Part shown: in pieces, positions 1 to 9,705 of the stretch | Layout: each line of letters begins with the position of its first letter | Position numbering within the stretch: the first letter of the stretch is position 1 | Assembly (NCBI RefSeq): GCF_900112695.1 | Contig: NZ_FOMT01000002.1 | Location: forward strand, 1,288,492-1,352,491 | DNA length: 64,000 nucleotides | Source of the DNA: Paenibacillus catalpae | GTDB taxonomy: Bacteria > Bacillota > Bacilli > Paenibacillales > Paenibacillaceae | Direction: 5' to 3' | Notes under the pieces: generated by a model | Databases searched by the model: none | Told to the model about the DNA's origin: nothing | Seen by the model: only the letters and a program-made list of their open reading frames with translations | Program-made: the position numbers and the translations under genes

Positions 1-2
1 TC

Positions 3-635
3 CTCGCACTTATGCTGAATGAAGTGAAAAATATGTATTTCAAGCGGATTGTACAGACCGTCAGTTATTTGCCGCATTTCTTGTCCTGGGTTATTGTTTC
101 GGGGTTTGCGATGTCGATTCTGTCGGTGGAGAACGGCAGCTTGAATATGCTTCTCCAATCGCTTCATCTGATCAAAGAGCCGGTCAGTTTCCTCTCCATT
201 CCCGAATATTTCTGGACGATTATCGTTACAACCGGCGTCTGGAAAGAAATTGGCTTCAGCTCGATTGTATATTTGGCGGCTATTGCCGGGATTGACCAGA
301 GTATGTACGAAGCCGCATCGATTGACGGTGCAAGCCGGTTCAAGCAGATTTATGTCATTACGATTCCAACCATTATGCCGGTCGTTATCATTTTTATGAT
401 TCTGGCTATCGGAAATCTGTTAAGTGCAGGATTTGAAGATCTGCTCCTGCTTGGCGTCAATCCGATTCTGCGGGATGTATCGGATGTCCTGGATACCTAT
501 GTGTACCGAACCGGTATAACCGGACAGCGGTTCTCTTATGCGACAGCAGTTGGTTTGTTTAAAGCCATCATCAGCGTTGGCCTGCTTGCCTTCGCCAATC
601 TGCTGGCTCGCCGCACCGGCAACAGTCTATGGTAG
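3..635 (+). CDS. ABC sugar transporter permease, LplB type (5' end outside window)
   Basis: Inner-membrane permease of a carbohydrate importer of the LplB/YtcP (binding-protein-dependent, MalF-like) class. The reading frame is open from the window edge and the first visible residues already match the middle of the family (LNEV..FKR..QT..YLPHFLSWV), so about 90-100 N-terminal residues lie upstream; the ATG at 12 is internal. Several hydrophobic helices are visible, and the cytoplasmic EAA loop that docks the ATPase reads EAASIDGASRFKQIYVITIP. The second permease follows 46 bp downstream and the lipoprotein after that. No ATPase gene is visible; importers of this class usually share an MsmX-like ATPase encoded elsewhere. 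Confidence 0.93.
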   Translation, partial: LALMLNEVKNMYFKRIVQTVSYLPHFLSWVIVSGFAMSILSVENGSLNMLLQSLHLIKEPVSFLSIPEYFWTIIVTTGVWKEIGFSSIVYLAAIAGIDQSMYEAASIDGASRFKQIYVITIPTIMPVVIIFMILAIGNLLSAGFEDLLLLGVNPILRDVSDVLDTYVYRTGITGQRFSYATAVGLFKAIISVGLLAFANLLARRTGNSLW

Positions 636-681
636 GAACAAGTTGGATACTCACTGCACTTGAGGAGGGAGAACGACTGCT

Positions 682-1581
682 ATGAGAATTAAAGCCAGCT
701 TCAGCGACCGAAGCTTAACCGTATTTGTATATATCTGTCTGGTTCTTATCGCCTTCGTTACGTTTTATCCGTTCTGGAATGCTGCGGTTGTCTCGTTTAA
801 CAAAGGGATGGATACGGCGTTAGGCGGCGTTACTTTCTGGCCTAGAGCATTTACCCTTGATAATTATGAAATCGTATTCCAGGACAAGAGAATTATAAAC
901 GGCTTCTATATATCGGTGATGAGGACCGTTATCGGAACAATAGCATCTATCCTGTTTACGGCGATTTTCGCTTATGGCATGACAAAGAAAGAGCTGATCG
1001 GCAGAAAGTTTTATATGATTGCCTGCATTATTACGCTCTACTTCAGCGGCGGTATTATTCCTACCTTTCTCGTCATCCGCGGTCTTGGCTTAATGGATAA
1101 TTTCCTGGTCTTCATCATTCCCGGTCTAATCAGCGTGTGGAACATGATTATTTTCCGGACCTTCTTTGCGGGGCTGCCCCAAGGGCTTGAGGAATCGGCG
1201 CAGATAGACGGATGCGGCTATTGGGCAACCTTCTTCCGGATCGTGCTGCCGCTCTCTGGTCCCGTCATCGCTACGCTGGCGTTGTTCACGGCGGTTTCGC
1301 ATTGGAATGACTGGTTCTTTCCAAGCCTTTACATAACCAATGAGAAGCTAGTTCCTATTCAGACGATGCTCCAGCAAATTCTGAATTCCAATATTATGTC
1401 CGAGCAATTCTCCCAGCTGGATTCGGCTTCGCAAAGCCGTCTGTCCTCCATGAAAAGCATCACGAGCAAGTCGCTGTCGATGGCAACGATGATGGTAGCG
1501 ACAATCCCGATCATCATCGTCTATCCGTTTGTGCAGAAATATTTCGTAAAGGGCGTGCTAGTAGGATCTTTGAAGGAATAG
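682..1581 (+). CDS. Carbohydrate ABC transporter permease, LplC/YtcP type
   Basis: Second permease of the importer (MalG-like, 299 aa, usual length for the family). It starts at ATG 682 behind GGAGGGAG. About six transmembrane helices are visible, the first at residues 13-33 (VFVYICLVLIAFVTFYPFW). The EAA-type loop is EESAQIDGCGYWATFFRIVLP near residues 172-192, where the usual EAA reads EESAQ as in most LplC relatives. It lies between the LplB-type permease and the solute-binding lipoprotein and is presumably co-transcribed with both. The substrate is not readable from the sequence; relatives import oligosaccharides. Confidence 0.94.
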   Translation: MRIKASFSDRSLTVFVYICLVLIAFVTFYPFWNAAVVSFNKGMDTALGGVTFWPRAFTLDNYEIVFQDKRIINGFYISVMRTVIGTIASILFTAIFAYGMTKKELIGRKFYMIACIITLYFSGGIIPTFLVIRGLGLMDNFLVFIIPGLISVWNMIIFRTFFAGLPQGLEESAQIDGCGYWATFFRIVLPLSGPVIATLALFTAVSHWNDWFFPSLYITNEKLVPIQTMLQQILNSNIMSEQFSQLDSASQSRLSSMKSITSKSLSMATMMVATIPIIIVYPFVQKYFVKGVLVGSLKE

Positions 1582-1711
1582 TCCGATCGACAGAACTGGC
1601 ATGTGCAACGATACGGTTTTCAACGCGAAGCGGGTTGTCCATACTTACGGATCGACAAATTCGCTTCCGCTGAACATAATTAAAGTTATGGGAGAGAGGG
1701 GTTTACGAAGG

Positions 1712-3397
1712 ATGAGTAGATGGCGGAAATCAGCTTATTCAGGATTGGCAGCGATGATGGTTGGCGTAATGGCATTGACAGGGTGTTCAGGCAATGGAAA
1801 CGGCAATGGCAGTCAGGCAACAAATGAACCGGCAGCAACGGAGTCAACAGCGGCAAGCGAAGCGCCGGCAAGCAGTGAGCCATCAGTCTTCAAGCTTGGC
1901 AGCGAGCCGATCAGCTTCTCTTTCTACGGGCATTATGACTGGTATTCCATGCCTGCCTGGGGCGGGGATGAAGCAACCAAATGGATCAAGGATAATATGA
2001 AGGTGGATATTACGCCTGTGCAGTCAGGCGGCAACGCTGCCCAAAAGCTGAACACGATGATTGCTTCCGGCAAGCTGCCGGATGTGATCTGGATGGACCG
2101 CGGAGCAGACGTGGAGAAGCTGCGTGAGGCGGGTATGCTCGTACCGTTTGATGACTACCTCGACAAATATCCGAACTTTAAGAAATGGGTTGGCGAAGAA
2201 GCCATCAATATGCTTCGTTCGAAGGACGGCAAAATCTATCAGTTCCCGAACTGGTATACGTCCCAGCCGAACGGCAACGCCGGTTACCTTGTTAACAAGA
2301 AAATCTATACGGAGCTGGGATCACCGGCTATTGAAACGACAGATGATTTCTATAACTACCTGAAGCAGGTCAAGGAGAAGTATCCGAACGTTACGCCGTT
2401 TAACCCCGATCTTGCTATCGACGGCCAAGGCCTCGATGTCCTTTACAGCGCGTTTGGCGAAGATTACTCGCCAGCTTATGTAGCGAACCGGGCCGTTCCA
2501 AGCGGCGATAAGCTTACTTCCTTATTCCTTGATCCGGTCTTCCGGGAATCGATGCAGTTCGCAAGCAAGCTGTTCCGCGAGAAGCTGATGTCTCCGGATT
2601 CGCTCACGCAAACCAAGGATCAAGTGAAGGAGCAGGCTTATAACGGAACGGCAGCCGTGTTTGCCGGCGCAAGCCCTACCGAGTACGGTGCAGTAGGGGA
2701 TGCCGAACTGAAGAAGAAGGATCCGAATGCGGGTTATATGATGATCTGGCCGGTGCATAAGGCGGGTCTTGACAAGAATAAAATTTGGGCAGGCACTTAT
2801 ACGCAGCTGGGCTGGAACGTGAGCGTTATTACGAAATCGGCCAAAGATCCAGAGAAGATTTTCGCCTTCCTTGACTATTTAACTGGACCTGAAGGCACTC
2901 GTACGCTGTTCTGGGGACCAGAGGGGATTTACTGGAAGGGAACGGATGCCGACGGCTCGCCAATCTTCACCGATGCCTATACGAGCGATGTAGAAGGCCG
3001 CACAAAAATGATGGATGCAACGGTTAACTTCCAATGGAACGGAAATACCGTCTTTATTGATACATCGAAAATGAAATTCGAGCTTACGCTGCCGGAAGAA
3101 CAGCAGTCTTGGGAAGCGCGCTGGCAAAACGCCATTACATGGAAAACGCAAAAGAATGCCACCGAGTATATTAACCTTGCGCCGGCTCCGGATTCCGAGG
3201 AAGGCATTATCGCCCAAAGCTTCGAGGAGCTCTATAAGGAAGCAAGAGCAAAGGCGCTGTATGCGAAGAGCGACGAAGAAGTTCTAGCCATTCTCGATAA
3301 AGCTCAGAAGGATGCCGAAGCTATCGGTTACGACAAGCTTCTTGCCTACAAAACAACCAAATGGCAAGAAAATGTAAAAAGCATGAAAGGCAATTAA
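1712..3397 (+). CDS. Extracellular solute-binding lipoprotein, LplA/YtcQ type
   Basis: Substrate-capturing lipoprotein of the importer encoded by the two upstream permeases. I chose ATG 1712 because GGAGAGAGGGG lies about 10 bp upstream and the protein then opens with a clean lipoprotein signal: MSRWRK, a hydrophobic stretch, then LTGC with Cys25 as lipidation site. Longer starts at 1601 or 1688 would put a non-signal extension in front. A low-complexity Gly/Asn then Ala/Thr/Ser/Glu linker follows to about residue 65, then the globular domain. At 561 aa it has the length typical of Paenibacillus family 1 oligosaccharide-binding proteins. The ligand is unknown. A GC-rich hairpin (3441-3461) without a T-tract lies between it and the regulator gene. 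Confidence 0.92.
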   Translation: MSRWRKSAYSGLAAMMVGVMALTGCSGNGNGNGSQATNEPAATESTAASEAPASSEPSVFKLGSEPISFSFYGHYDWYSMPAWGGDEATKWIKDNMKVDITPVQSGGNAAQKLNTMIASGKLPDVIWMDRGADVEKLREAGMLVPFDDYLDKYPNFKKWVGEEAINMLRSKDGKIYQFPNWYTSQPNGNAGYLVNKKIYTELGSPAIETTDDFYNYLKQVKEKYPNVTPFNPDLAIDGQGLDVLYSAFGEDYSPAYVANRAVPSGDKLTSLFLDPVFRESMQFASKLFREKLMSPDSLTQTKDQVKEQAYNGTAAVFAGASPTEYGAVGDAELKKKDPNAGYMMIWPVHKAGLDKNKIWAGTYTQLGWNVSVITKSAKDPEKIFAFLDYLTGPEGTRTLFWGPEGIYWKGTDADGSPIFTDAYTSDVEGRTKMMDATVNFQWNGNTVFIDTSKMKFELTLPEEQQSWEARWQNAITWKTQKNATEYINLAPAPDSEEGIIAQSFEELYKEARAKALYAKSDEEVLAILDKAQKDAEAIGYDKLLAYKTTKWQENVKSMKGN

Positions 3398-3511
3398 CAT
3401 CCAGGCTAATGCTGGAGTATAATTTGATCAAGCGGTCGCGCCGTCCCTATATCAGGGGCGGTTCTGCCGTTTCACGACTTTTCCATACTGCTGACGGGAG
3501 AAGATGCCATC

Positions 3512-4309
3512 ATGTATAAAGTGTTGATTGCAGATGATGAAGTACTTGATCTGGAAGGCATGAGGATGTTTATTCCCTGGACGGAGCTTGGACTGGAAGT
3601 TGTAGCAGCCTGCAACAACGGCTTTGATGCTTATGAGGTATTAAAAGACGGGAATATTGATATTCTCGTGACCGATGTACATATGCCCAGCATGTCCGGG
3701 CTCGAGCTTGCCCGCAAGGTGCAGGAAACGGAAGGCTGCGGTGATCTGAGAGTCATCTTCGTCAGCGGCTATCAGGATTTTCATTACGTTAAGCAGGCTT
3801 TATCCCTACGGGCATATAGTTATGTTCTGAAGCCGATGGATGATGCCGAGCTTGTTGAAGCGCTTGTTCATGTAACGAAAGAGCTGGATGAAGTATCGAG
3901 AAGACAGGAGGAGGAAAGGCAATGGCGGGAGGCTGCAAGACGTTCGCCTCATCGTCATCAACAGCTGCCGGAACCTGTTGAGTTAGGAAAACATACGAAG
4001 CTTGTTCAGGAAATGATTGCTTATATGAAAGAGCATCTGCATCGCTCTCTAACGCTGAAGGAAGTGGCGGACCGTTTTGCTTTTTCACCGAATTATCTGG
4101 GTTTGATGTTCAAAGAAGAGATGGGCGTAGGCTTCAGTGAATTTGTTATTACCATGCGGATGGAAAAGGCAGGAGAGCTGCTGAAGGATCCGAAAGTCAA
4201 AATTTACGAGGTGGCGGATCAGGTCGGTTACCGTTACATGCCTTATTTCAGCCGGCAATTCAAAGAGACATTCGGCATGACGCCGATCGAATTCAGGAGA
4301 CAGCGCTAA
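3512..4309 (+). CDS. Response regulator, YesN/AraC type
   Basis: Receiver plus AraC-type DNA-binding response regulator (265 aa). The receiver shows the acidic pocket D8-D9, phospho-acceptor D55 (in VTDVHMP) and the conserved Lys at about 107 (VLKP). The C-terminal hundred residues hold two HTH motifs (LTLKEVADRF and IYEVADQVGY) and end with the AraC signature F.GMTPIEFR. Its stop codon overlaps the ATG of the sensor kinase gene by one base, so the two are translationally coupled. Its place just after a sugar importer suggests that it regulates that operon, as is usual for YesMN pairs in Paenibacillus. Confidence 0.95.
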   Translation: MYKVLIADDEVLDLEGMRMFIPWTELGLEVVAACNNGFDAYEVLKDGNIDILVTDVHMPSMSGLELARKVQETEGCGDLRVIFVSGYQDFHYVKQALSLRAYSYVLKPMDDAELVEALVHVTKELDEVSRRQEEERQWREAARRSPHRHQQLPEPVELGKHTKLVQEMIAYMKEHLHRSLTLKEVADRFAFSPNYLGLMFKEEMGVGFSEFVITMRMEKAGELLKDPKVKIYEVADQVGYRYMPYFSRQFKETFGMTPIEFRRQR

Positions 4310-6075
4310 TGATACATACGCCATTTACGGGCACACAAGGTTCCCGCAAATTTATCCCGTTTGGCATTAAACTGCTTATCTCGTATATGATGCTCATCAT
4401 TATCCCGATCTTCATGTTTGGTTATTTCGCCAGTGACATTATGACGGATTCGATCCGTTCCAATACAACAAATACGATTAAAGGGACGCTGCGCCAAATC
4501 GAAGATAACGTCGTCTATAAATTAGAGGATACGGTCCGGTTATCGGATCTTCTCTATTACGATACGACCTTGTCGAAGCAGCTTCTTCACTATGAGGAAG
4601 GCTGGGTGAGCTATGAAACAACGACAGAGCTGCTGCTCCCCAAGTTCCGTCAGACGATCGAATCCACGAACCGCAGCTTATGGCTTACGGTCTATTTGCG
4701 TAATGAAACGCTGCCGGAGGTGTATTACGACAGCAAGAATATCGACCCGCTTGTAATGAAGGGACGATTTTTCGATTTGCTTCATTTGAACCGGATTACG
4801 GAGAAGCCCTGGTACCAATCCTACCCGGCAGAGAAATACGGAGAGACGATGCGGTGGAAGCAGATTGAGGATGACAGCCGCTATAACCGGATATCGATGC
4901 TCCGGCGTCTTGTAGATTTGGAGTCTGCAAGATTGAACGAAATAGGGTTCATGCGGATCAGCGTGTACCTGTCCGATTTGTTCCAAAGTGTGGATTACCG
5001 TAAAATCGGCGTCGGCAGCACGTTGTTTATTACCGACGGCAGCCGTAATATTTTGTATGCTTCGGGGGCGACCGAGCAGTCCAGCGAGCAGCTGTGGGAT
5101 GCTTCGAACGGGGACAATTACCTGGTTATCCGCCAGCCGCTTCCAGGTCTGAACTGGAGCCTGACGGCGATGGTGCCGTCCTCCGTGCTGGAGAAGGATA
5201 CACAGAAGGTCAAGCTGCTGTCGCTTGTCATTTGCAGCGCGAGCTGCGTGCTGATTCTGCTTGTCGCAGCGTTCGTCTCGAGAACGTTCTCCCGGCGGGT
5301 GTTAAAGGTCATGTCCGTCCTTCAATCCTTCCGGCAGGGAGATTTTCAGCGCCGGATCCATTACAGCGGGAATGATGAATTTACAACGATTGCATCCTCG
5401 CTGAATGAGCTTGGGAAGAAGACGCAGACCTTGATTGAAGAAGTTTATACGACCAATTTGAAAAAGAAAGAGGCGGAGCTGGAGTCGCTCCAGGCACAGA
5501 TCAATCCGCATTTTTTATATAATACGCTTTCGTCAATCAGCAGGCTGGCCAAATTCGGGCAAGTGGAGAAACAGCACCAGATGGTGATGAACCTGGCCAA
5601 GTTTTACCGCTTGTCGCTAAATGAAGGGCAAACCATTATTCCGATTGGCAAGGAAATAGAGCAGGTTCGGGCTTATATGGACATTCAACAGATCAAATAC
5701 GGCGACCGGGTCCGAATCGACTACAATATTTCCCCGGAAATTGTCGAACTGAACACGGTAAAGCTGATCGTACAGCCTTTTGTCGAGAATGTGCTCGAGC
5801 ATGCCTGGCGGGGGGACCAGATCGATATTCAAGTTATTGGGTACCGCGCCGGAGATGTGGTTCATCTGTTTGTGGCGGACAATGGCAACGGAATGCCTCA
5901 GGAGACGATTCTTCAATTATTTAGCGGCGAAGGGATGCAACGTGTCGGATATGGGATCCGTAATGTACATGAGAGAATCCAACTTTATTACGGCAAAGAT
6001 TTCGGTGTAGCCATTGAGAGTGAACCAGGAGCAGGTACACGTGTTCATATTCGTATTCCGGCTGAATCCGCATAG
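4309..6075 (+). CDS. Sensor histidine kinase, YesM type
   Basis: Membrane sensor kinase (588 aa) paired with the preceding response regulator. In order: TM1 at about residues 20-42, an extracytoplasmic region of about 260 residues (Cache-like by position), TM2 near 303-325 (LLSLVICSASCVLILLVAAF), a HAMP linker, a coiled coil, and the His_kinase motif with phosphorylatable His401 in QINPHFLYNTL. The ATP-binding domain has VQPFVENVLEHA, DNGNGMP and GYGIRNVHERI. The gene starts inside the stop codon of the regulator gene (TAATG). It probably senses the substrate of the upstream importer, directly or through the lipoprotein; this is inferred from context. Confidence 0.94.
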   Translation: MIHTPFTGTQGSRKFIPFGIKLLISYMMLIIIPIFMFGYFASDIMTDSIRSNTTNTIKGTLRQIEDNVVYKLEDTVRLSDLLYYDTTLSKQLLHYEEGWVSYETTTELLLPKFRQTIESTNRSLWLTVYLRNETLPEVYYDSKNIDPLVMKGRFFDLLHLNRITEKPWYQSYPAEKYGETMRWKQIEDDSRYNRISMLRRLVDLESARLNEIGFMRISVYLSDLFQSVDYRKIGVGSTLFITDGSRNILYASGATEQSSEQLWDASNGDNYLVIRQPLPGLNWSLTAMVPSSVLEKDTQKVKLLSLVICSASCVLILLVAAFVSRTFSRRVLKVMSVLQSFRQGDFQRRIHYSGNDEFTTIASSLNELGKKTQTLIEEVYTTNLKKKEAELESLQAQINPHFLYNTLSSISRLAKFGQVEKQHQMVMNLAKFYRLSLNEGQTIIPIGKEIEQVRAYMDIQQIKYGDRVRIDYNISPEIVELNTVKLIVQPFVENVLEHAWRGDQIDIQVIGYRAGDVVHLFVADNGNGMPQETILQLFSGEGMQRVGYGIRNVHERIQLYYGKDFGVAIESEPGAGTRVHIRIPAESA

Positions 6076-6108
6076 TCCGTTTATGCGAAATTTGGTGAGG
6101 CATGCAGG

Positions 6109-6137
6109 TTGACGCGGATCCCTACTTCCAGCATAAT
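6109..6137 (+). promoter_or_regulatory. Predicted sigma-A promoter of rel
   Basis: TTGACG (6109-6114), a 17-bp spacer and CATAAT (6132-6137) match the vegetative consensus at nine or ten of twelve positions. It lies in the short gap between the sensor kinase gene and rel, giving rel its own transcription start about 50 bp before its ATG. Confidence 0.6.
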
Positions 6138-6194
6138 ATTAAGAAAACTCGGAAAATGCGCGAATCGGAGTCAAGCGTTCGGAAAGGACAATTC

Positions 6195-8378
6195 ATGGGC
6201 ATAGAGCAGTTAATCGAAAAGGCGTCGGCCTATATAAAAGAACAGGATCTGGTACGCATCAGGGAAGCCTATGAATTTGCGGACCAAGCCCACCACGGAC
6301 AAGTGCGCAAATCGGGGGAACCGTATATTCTTCACCCTGTTGCCGTTGCGGAAATTATCGTGGATATGCAGATGGACGTACTGTCGATTATTGCAGCGCT
6401 GCTGCATGATGTCGTCGAAGATACGACAGTGGACCTTGAGCTCGTTCGTGCGAAATTTGGCGAAACTTGCGCAATGCTCGTCGACGGATTGACCAAGCTG
6501 GAGAAGATCCGGTTCCGTTCGAAGGAAGAGCAGCAAAATGAGAACTACCGGAAGATGTTCCTTGCGATGGCGCAGGACATTCGGGTTATTCTGATCAAGC
6601 TGGCTGACCGCCTCCATAATATGCGTACGCTTAAGTTCCAGTCCGAGGAAGCACAGCGGCGCATCGCGTATGAAACACTAGAAATCTTTTGCCCGATTGC
6701 TCACCGGCTTGGTATTTCCGCGATCAAGTGGGAGATGGAAGATATCGCTTTGCGGTATTTGAACCCACAGCAATACTATCGTATCGCGAATTTGATGAAG
6801 AAGAAGCGGGCGGAGCGCGAGCTGTTTATCTCTGATGTTATCGGCCGGATTAAAGAGAAGCTCGAGGAAATGGGCATTGACGGAGATATTTCGGGACGAC
6901 CGAAGCATATATACAGCATTTACAAGAAAATGACCGTGAAAAATAAGCAGTTTAATGAAATTTACGATTTGATGGCCATCCGGATTATCGTTGAAAATAT
7001 AAAAGACTGCTACGCAACCCTTGGCATCATTCATACGCTTTGGAAGCCGATGCCGGGACGGTTTAAGGATTACATCGCGATGCCGAAGGCCAACATGTAC
7101 CAGTCTTTGCATACGACGGTTATTGGTCCTAACGGAGAGCCAACAGAAGTACAGATCCGTACGTGGGATATGCACCGTACATCCGAGTACGGTATCGCAG
7201 CCCATTGGGCTTATAAGGAAGGCACGGTTGTGCCAAATACGAATTTCGAGGACAAAATGTCCTGGCTCCGTGAAATTATGGAGCTTCAGAACGAAGCTCG
7301 TGACGCTTCGGAGTTTATGGAAACGCTCAAGATGGACTTTTTCTCCGATCTAGTATTTGTCTTCACGCCAAGCGGAGAAGTTATCGAGCTGCCCGCAGGC
7401 TCTGTTCCGCTTGACTTCGCATACCGAATCCATACCGAGGTAGGGAACCGGACGATCGGCGCCAAGGTGAACGGACGAATTGTCCCGCTTGACCATAAGC
7501 TGAAGACAGGCGATATTATTGAAATTTTGACCTCGAAGCATTCTTACGGCCCGAGTCAGGATTGGGTGAAGATTGCACAATCGTCTCATGCCCGCAGCAA
7601 GATCCGCCAATGGTTCAAGCGTGAGAAGCGGGAAGAGAACGTAGCCAAAGGCCGGGATCTGCTTGAGCGTGAGCTGAAGCGGTTAGGCGTGGAGCCGTCC
7701 GCATGGATGAGCGACGACAAGCTTCAGGAAGTGGCTAACAAGTTCAACTTTAACGATATTGAGGATATGATGTCCGCAATCGGCTTCGGCGGGATTACGG
7801 CGGCACAGATTTGTACACGCCTGACCGAGAAGCTGCGCAGAGAAGCGGAGAAATCGAATCTCATTGAGCTGACAAGCGAACCGAAGGAGATGAAGTCTCC
7901 GGGTCACCGCAAGAATCGGCCAACTCATGGTGTGACGGTGAAAGGGATCGATAATCTGCTCGTCCGGTTCGCGAGATGCTGCAATCCGGTACCAGGCGAT
8001 ACGATTATTGGCTATATAACTCGCGGCAGAGGCGTTTCGGTGCATCGGATGGACTGCCAGAACATTCCGTTTAACGGGGACAGCGAAGAGGCAGACCGCG
8101 TTATTGAAGTCGAATGGGAAGATTCGATCGAATCGAATTACAGCGTTGATATTGAGATTACGGGTCATGACCGGACGGGACTGCTGAATGAGGTTCTTCA
8201 AGCCGTATCGGAAAGCAAGACAAATATATCGGCCGTGACGGGACGTTCGGTGAAAAATAAAATGGCCATGATTCATATGACGGTGCTGATCCGCAATATT
8301 GATCATTTATCTTCCGTCGTGGAGAGAATCAAGCGCGTGCAGGATGTTTACTCCGTGCAGCGCATCATGAATAGTTAG
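6195..8378 (+). CDS. relA: Bifunctional (p)ppGpp synthetase/hydrolase
   Basis: Long RelA/SpoT homologue that makes and degrades the stringent-response alarmone (p)ppGpp. I chose ATG 6195 (727 aa) over an in-frame ATG at 6102 because GGAAAGGA lies 6 bp upstream and [10 protein letters not shown] is the normal family start. The HD hydrolase domain is intact: His47, His71-Asp72 and Asp138 (LADRLHNMR). The synthetase domain shows [13 protein letters not shown] and [11 protein letters not shown] (about 390-450), zinc-finger-like CC (RCCNPVPGD) and C-terminal ACT ([13 protein letters not shown]) regions follow. Both catalytic domains look active, as expected for the single long Rel of Firmicutes. 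It is followed 17 bp downstream by dtd, the usual partner. Confidence 0.97.
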   Translation: MGIEQLIEKASAYIKEQDLVRIREAYEFADQAHHGQVRKSGEPYILHPVAVAEIIVDMQMDVLSIIAALLHDVVEDTTVDLELVRAKFGETCAMLVDGLTKLEKIRFRSKEEQQNENYRKMFLAMAQDIRVILIKLADRLHNMRTLKFQSEEAQRRIAYETLEIFCPIAHRLGISAIKWEMEDIALRYLNPQQYYRIANLMKKKRAERELFISDVIGRIKEKLEEMGIDGDISGRPKHIYSIYKKMTVKNKQFNEIYDLMAIRIIVENIKDCYATLGIIHTLWKPMPGRFKDYIAMPKANMYQSLHTTVIGPNGEPTEVQIRTWDMHRTSEYGIAAHWAYKEGTVVPNTNFEDKMSWLREIMELQNEARDASEFMETLKMDFFSDLVFVFTPSGEVIELPAGSVPLDFAYRIHTEVGNRTIGAKVNGRIVPLDHKLKTGDIIEILTSKHSYGPSQDWVKIAQSSHARSKIRQWFKREKREENVAKGRDLLERELKRLGVEPSAWMSDDKLQEVANKFNFNDIEDMMSAIGFGGITAAQICTRLTEKLRREAEKSNLIELTSEPKEMKSPGHRKNRPTHGVTVKGIDNLLVRFARCCNPVPGDTIIGYITRGRGVSVHRMDCQNIPFNGDSEEADRVIEVEWEDSIESNYSVDIEITGHDRTGLLNEVLQAVSESKTNISAVTGRSVKNKMAMIHMTVLIRNIDHLSSVVERIKRVQDVYSVQRIMNS

Positions 8379-8395
8379 CTGGAGGTTTACAGGCC

Positions 8396-8839
8396 GTGAA
8401 GGTTGTAGTACAGCGGAGCAAGCAGGCAAGCGTTACAATCGATGGAGAAGTGGCAGGTGCAATTGATCATGGCCTGGTGCTTCTGGTCGGAATTACGCAT
8501 GAGGATACGGAAGAAGATATTCGCTGGATGGCGGACAAGGTAGCAGGTCTTCGGATCTTTGAGGACGAGAATGAGAAAATGAATTTCTCCGTCCTTGACG
8601 TAGGCGGACAAATCTTGTCGATCTCGCAGTTCACCTTATATGGCGACAGCAGGAAGGGGCGGCGTCCTAACTTTATGGCTGCCGCGCGCCCCGAGCAAGC
8701 GGAGCCGCTCTATGACAGGTTTAATGAGCTGCTTCGTAAAGCAGGTCTTGTTGTTGCGACTGGCCGGTTCGGCGCGATGATGGACGTGGCTCTCGTAAAC
8801 GCGGGTCCCGTTACGTTAATTATCGACAGCAAGCAGTAA
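8396..8839 (+). CDS. dtd: D-aminoacyl-tRNA deacylase
   Basis: Cytoplasmic proofreading enzyme that hydrolyses D-amino acids (and Gly mischarged on tRNA-Ala) from tRNA. It is 147 aa, normal for the family. It starts with GTG 8396 behind GGAGG (spacing about 10). The two signature motifs are present: SQFTLYGD near residues 78-85 and NAGPVTL near 134-140, which form the cross-subunit active site. It lies just after rel, and hisS follows, matching the conserved Bacillus order. Confidence 0.96.
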   Translation: MKVVVQRSKQASVTIDGEVAGAIDHGLVLLVGITHEDTEEDIRWMADKVAGLRIFEDENEKMNFSVLDVGGQILSISQFTLYGDSRKGRRPNFMAAARPEQAEPLYDRFNELLRKAGLVVATGRFGAMMDVALVNAGPVTLIIDSKQ

Positions 8840-8937
8840 CAAGCGGGTAAGATTGGCGATGGCTGGCAACACTAAGGGTAGGCAGGCTGCTTTGGCATAA
8901 GCGGACTGGAGATCAGTTGCCAGAAGGAGTTATCGTC

Positions 8938-9105
8938 ATGCATCAATCCCGTAAAGAGCAAGGAATGGAGCGTTCATCAAGAAGGCTTCTCCATACCGAC
9001 CGCCGTGAAGCACTTCTCATGTCCAGACTGGAGGAGCAGGTGGAGACGGCTGAGGAATTCCTTGCCTTTCCTTCGAACCGGCGCGAGCCCGGCGGACGTA
9101 TGTAG
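8938..9105 (+). CDS. Small basic protein of unknown function
   Basis: A 55-residue frame starting MHQSRKEQGM. I do not recognise it. Support for a real gene: AGAAGGAG sits 8 bp before ATG 8938, the frame fills the space between dtd and a strong terminator (9115-9146), and the composition is protein-like: Arg-rich first half, then an acidic helix-like stretch (SRLEEQVETAEEFLAF). There is no signal peptide, membrane segment or cysteine. An upstream in-frame TTG at 8917 has no ribosome site. Confidence 0.5.
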   Translation: MHQSRKEQGMERSSRRLLHTDRREALLMSRLEEQVETAEEFLAFPSNRREPGGRM

Positions 9106-9114
9106 CAATTGAAA

Positions 9115-9146
9115 GAAGCTGCCTCAACAGAGGCAGCTTCTTATTT
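9115..9146 (+). terminator. Rho-independent terminator after dtd and the small gene
   Basis: A perfect 11-bp stem (9115-9125 with 9130-9140) with a four-base loop, followed by TTATTT. It ends the rel-dtd transcript before the hisS leader. Confidence 0.85.
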
Positions 9147-9274
9147 GTAAGACGAATGTTCGCAAATGAACCGCTTTCTATTTTGTAATATTACTGTAAT
9201 AAGATTATAACGGTTTTTTAACATCGCTGCCCTATAATAAATCTCGACCCCCTTTTTAAAAATATAATTTCTGG

Positions 9275-9303
9275 ACCTGCAACGATGGCTGCAGGTTTTT
9301 TTT
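9275..9303 (+). terminator. Second hairpin with T-tract
   Basis: ACCTGCA (9275-9281) pairs with TGCAGGT (9290-9296) and is followed by a run of Ts to about 9304. It stands alone 130 bp after the first terminator and 40 bp before the hisS promoter, so it may be a backup terminator. No gene lies between the two. Confidence 0.6.
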
Positions 9304-9342
9304 TGTCTCGAAAGAGGCATACTAAGGAAATGTGATTGACTA

Positions 9343-9371
9343 TTGACTTTATATGTCGACACGGGTAGAAT
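9343..9371 (+). promoter_or_regulatory. Predicted promoter of the hisS-aspS T-box transcript
   Basis: TTGACT (9343-9348), a 17-bp spacer and TAGAAT (9366-9371). A second TTGACT seven bases upstream is out of phase. The start site falls shortly before the T-box leader. Confidence 0.65.
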
Positions 9372-9399
9372 TAGGTCTCAGTATATAAATTTTCTGATT

Positions 9400-9670
9400 C
9401 GTTGATGGAACAAAGTAATCCCGTGCACGTATCCAGAGAGAGACGCCAAGGCTGCAAGCGTCTTTATGGTGACAGGATGAACAGACTTTCCGGAGAACAG
9501 ACGGTGAACGGATGATTCCTGAATCATTGCTAATAGCCGATCTGCGTGTAACGGGCGTTAACCGTTAATGAGCGGACGAAAGTCCGGAATATGGGTGGCA
9601 CCACGGGAGTTCAACTCTCGTCCCTAACGATTAGCCTTTAACGGCATGTCGTTAGGGGCGGGAGTTTTTT
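9400..9670 (+). ncRNA. T-box riboswitch upstream of hisS-aspS
   Basis: tRNA-sensing leader that controls read-through into hisS-aspS. Visible parts: the AGAGAGAGA stretch of stem I near 9441-9450, the T-box sequence GGGTGGCACCACGGG (9593-9607), and a terminator stem (9615-9630 with 9649-9664) followed by TTTTTT at 9665-9670. Aligning stem I with the alaS T-box of this window on the shared TTTC.GGAG stretch puts GAC (Asp) at 9484-9486 where alaS has GCT (Ala). This suggests tRNA-Asp sensing, which suits the co-transcribed aspS, but the specifier assignment is inference. Boundaries are approximate. Confidence 0.88.
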
Positions 9671-9705
9671 GCGTGATTCGAAGCTGGCTAGTAAGGTCAA
9701 GTTTT

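Noticed and set aside
3441..3461. GC-rich hairpin between the lipoprotein and regulator genes as a terminator
   Set aside because: The stem is followed by TTCTGCC rather than a T-tract, so termination is not supported.
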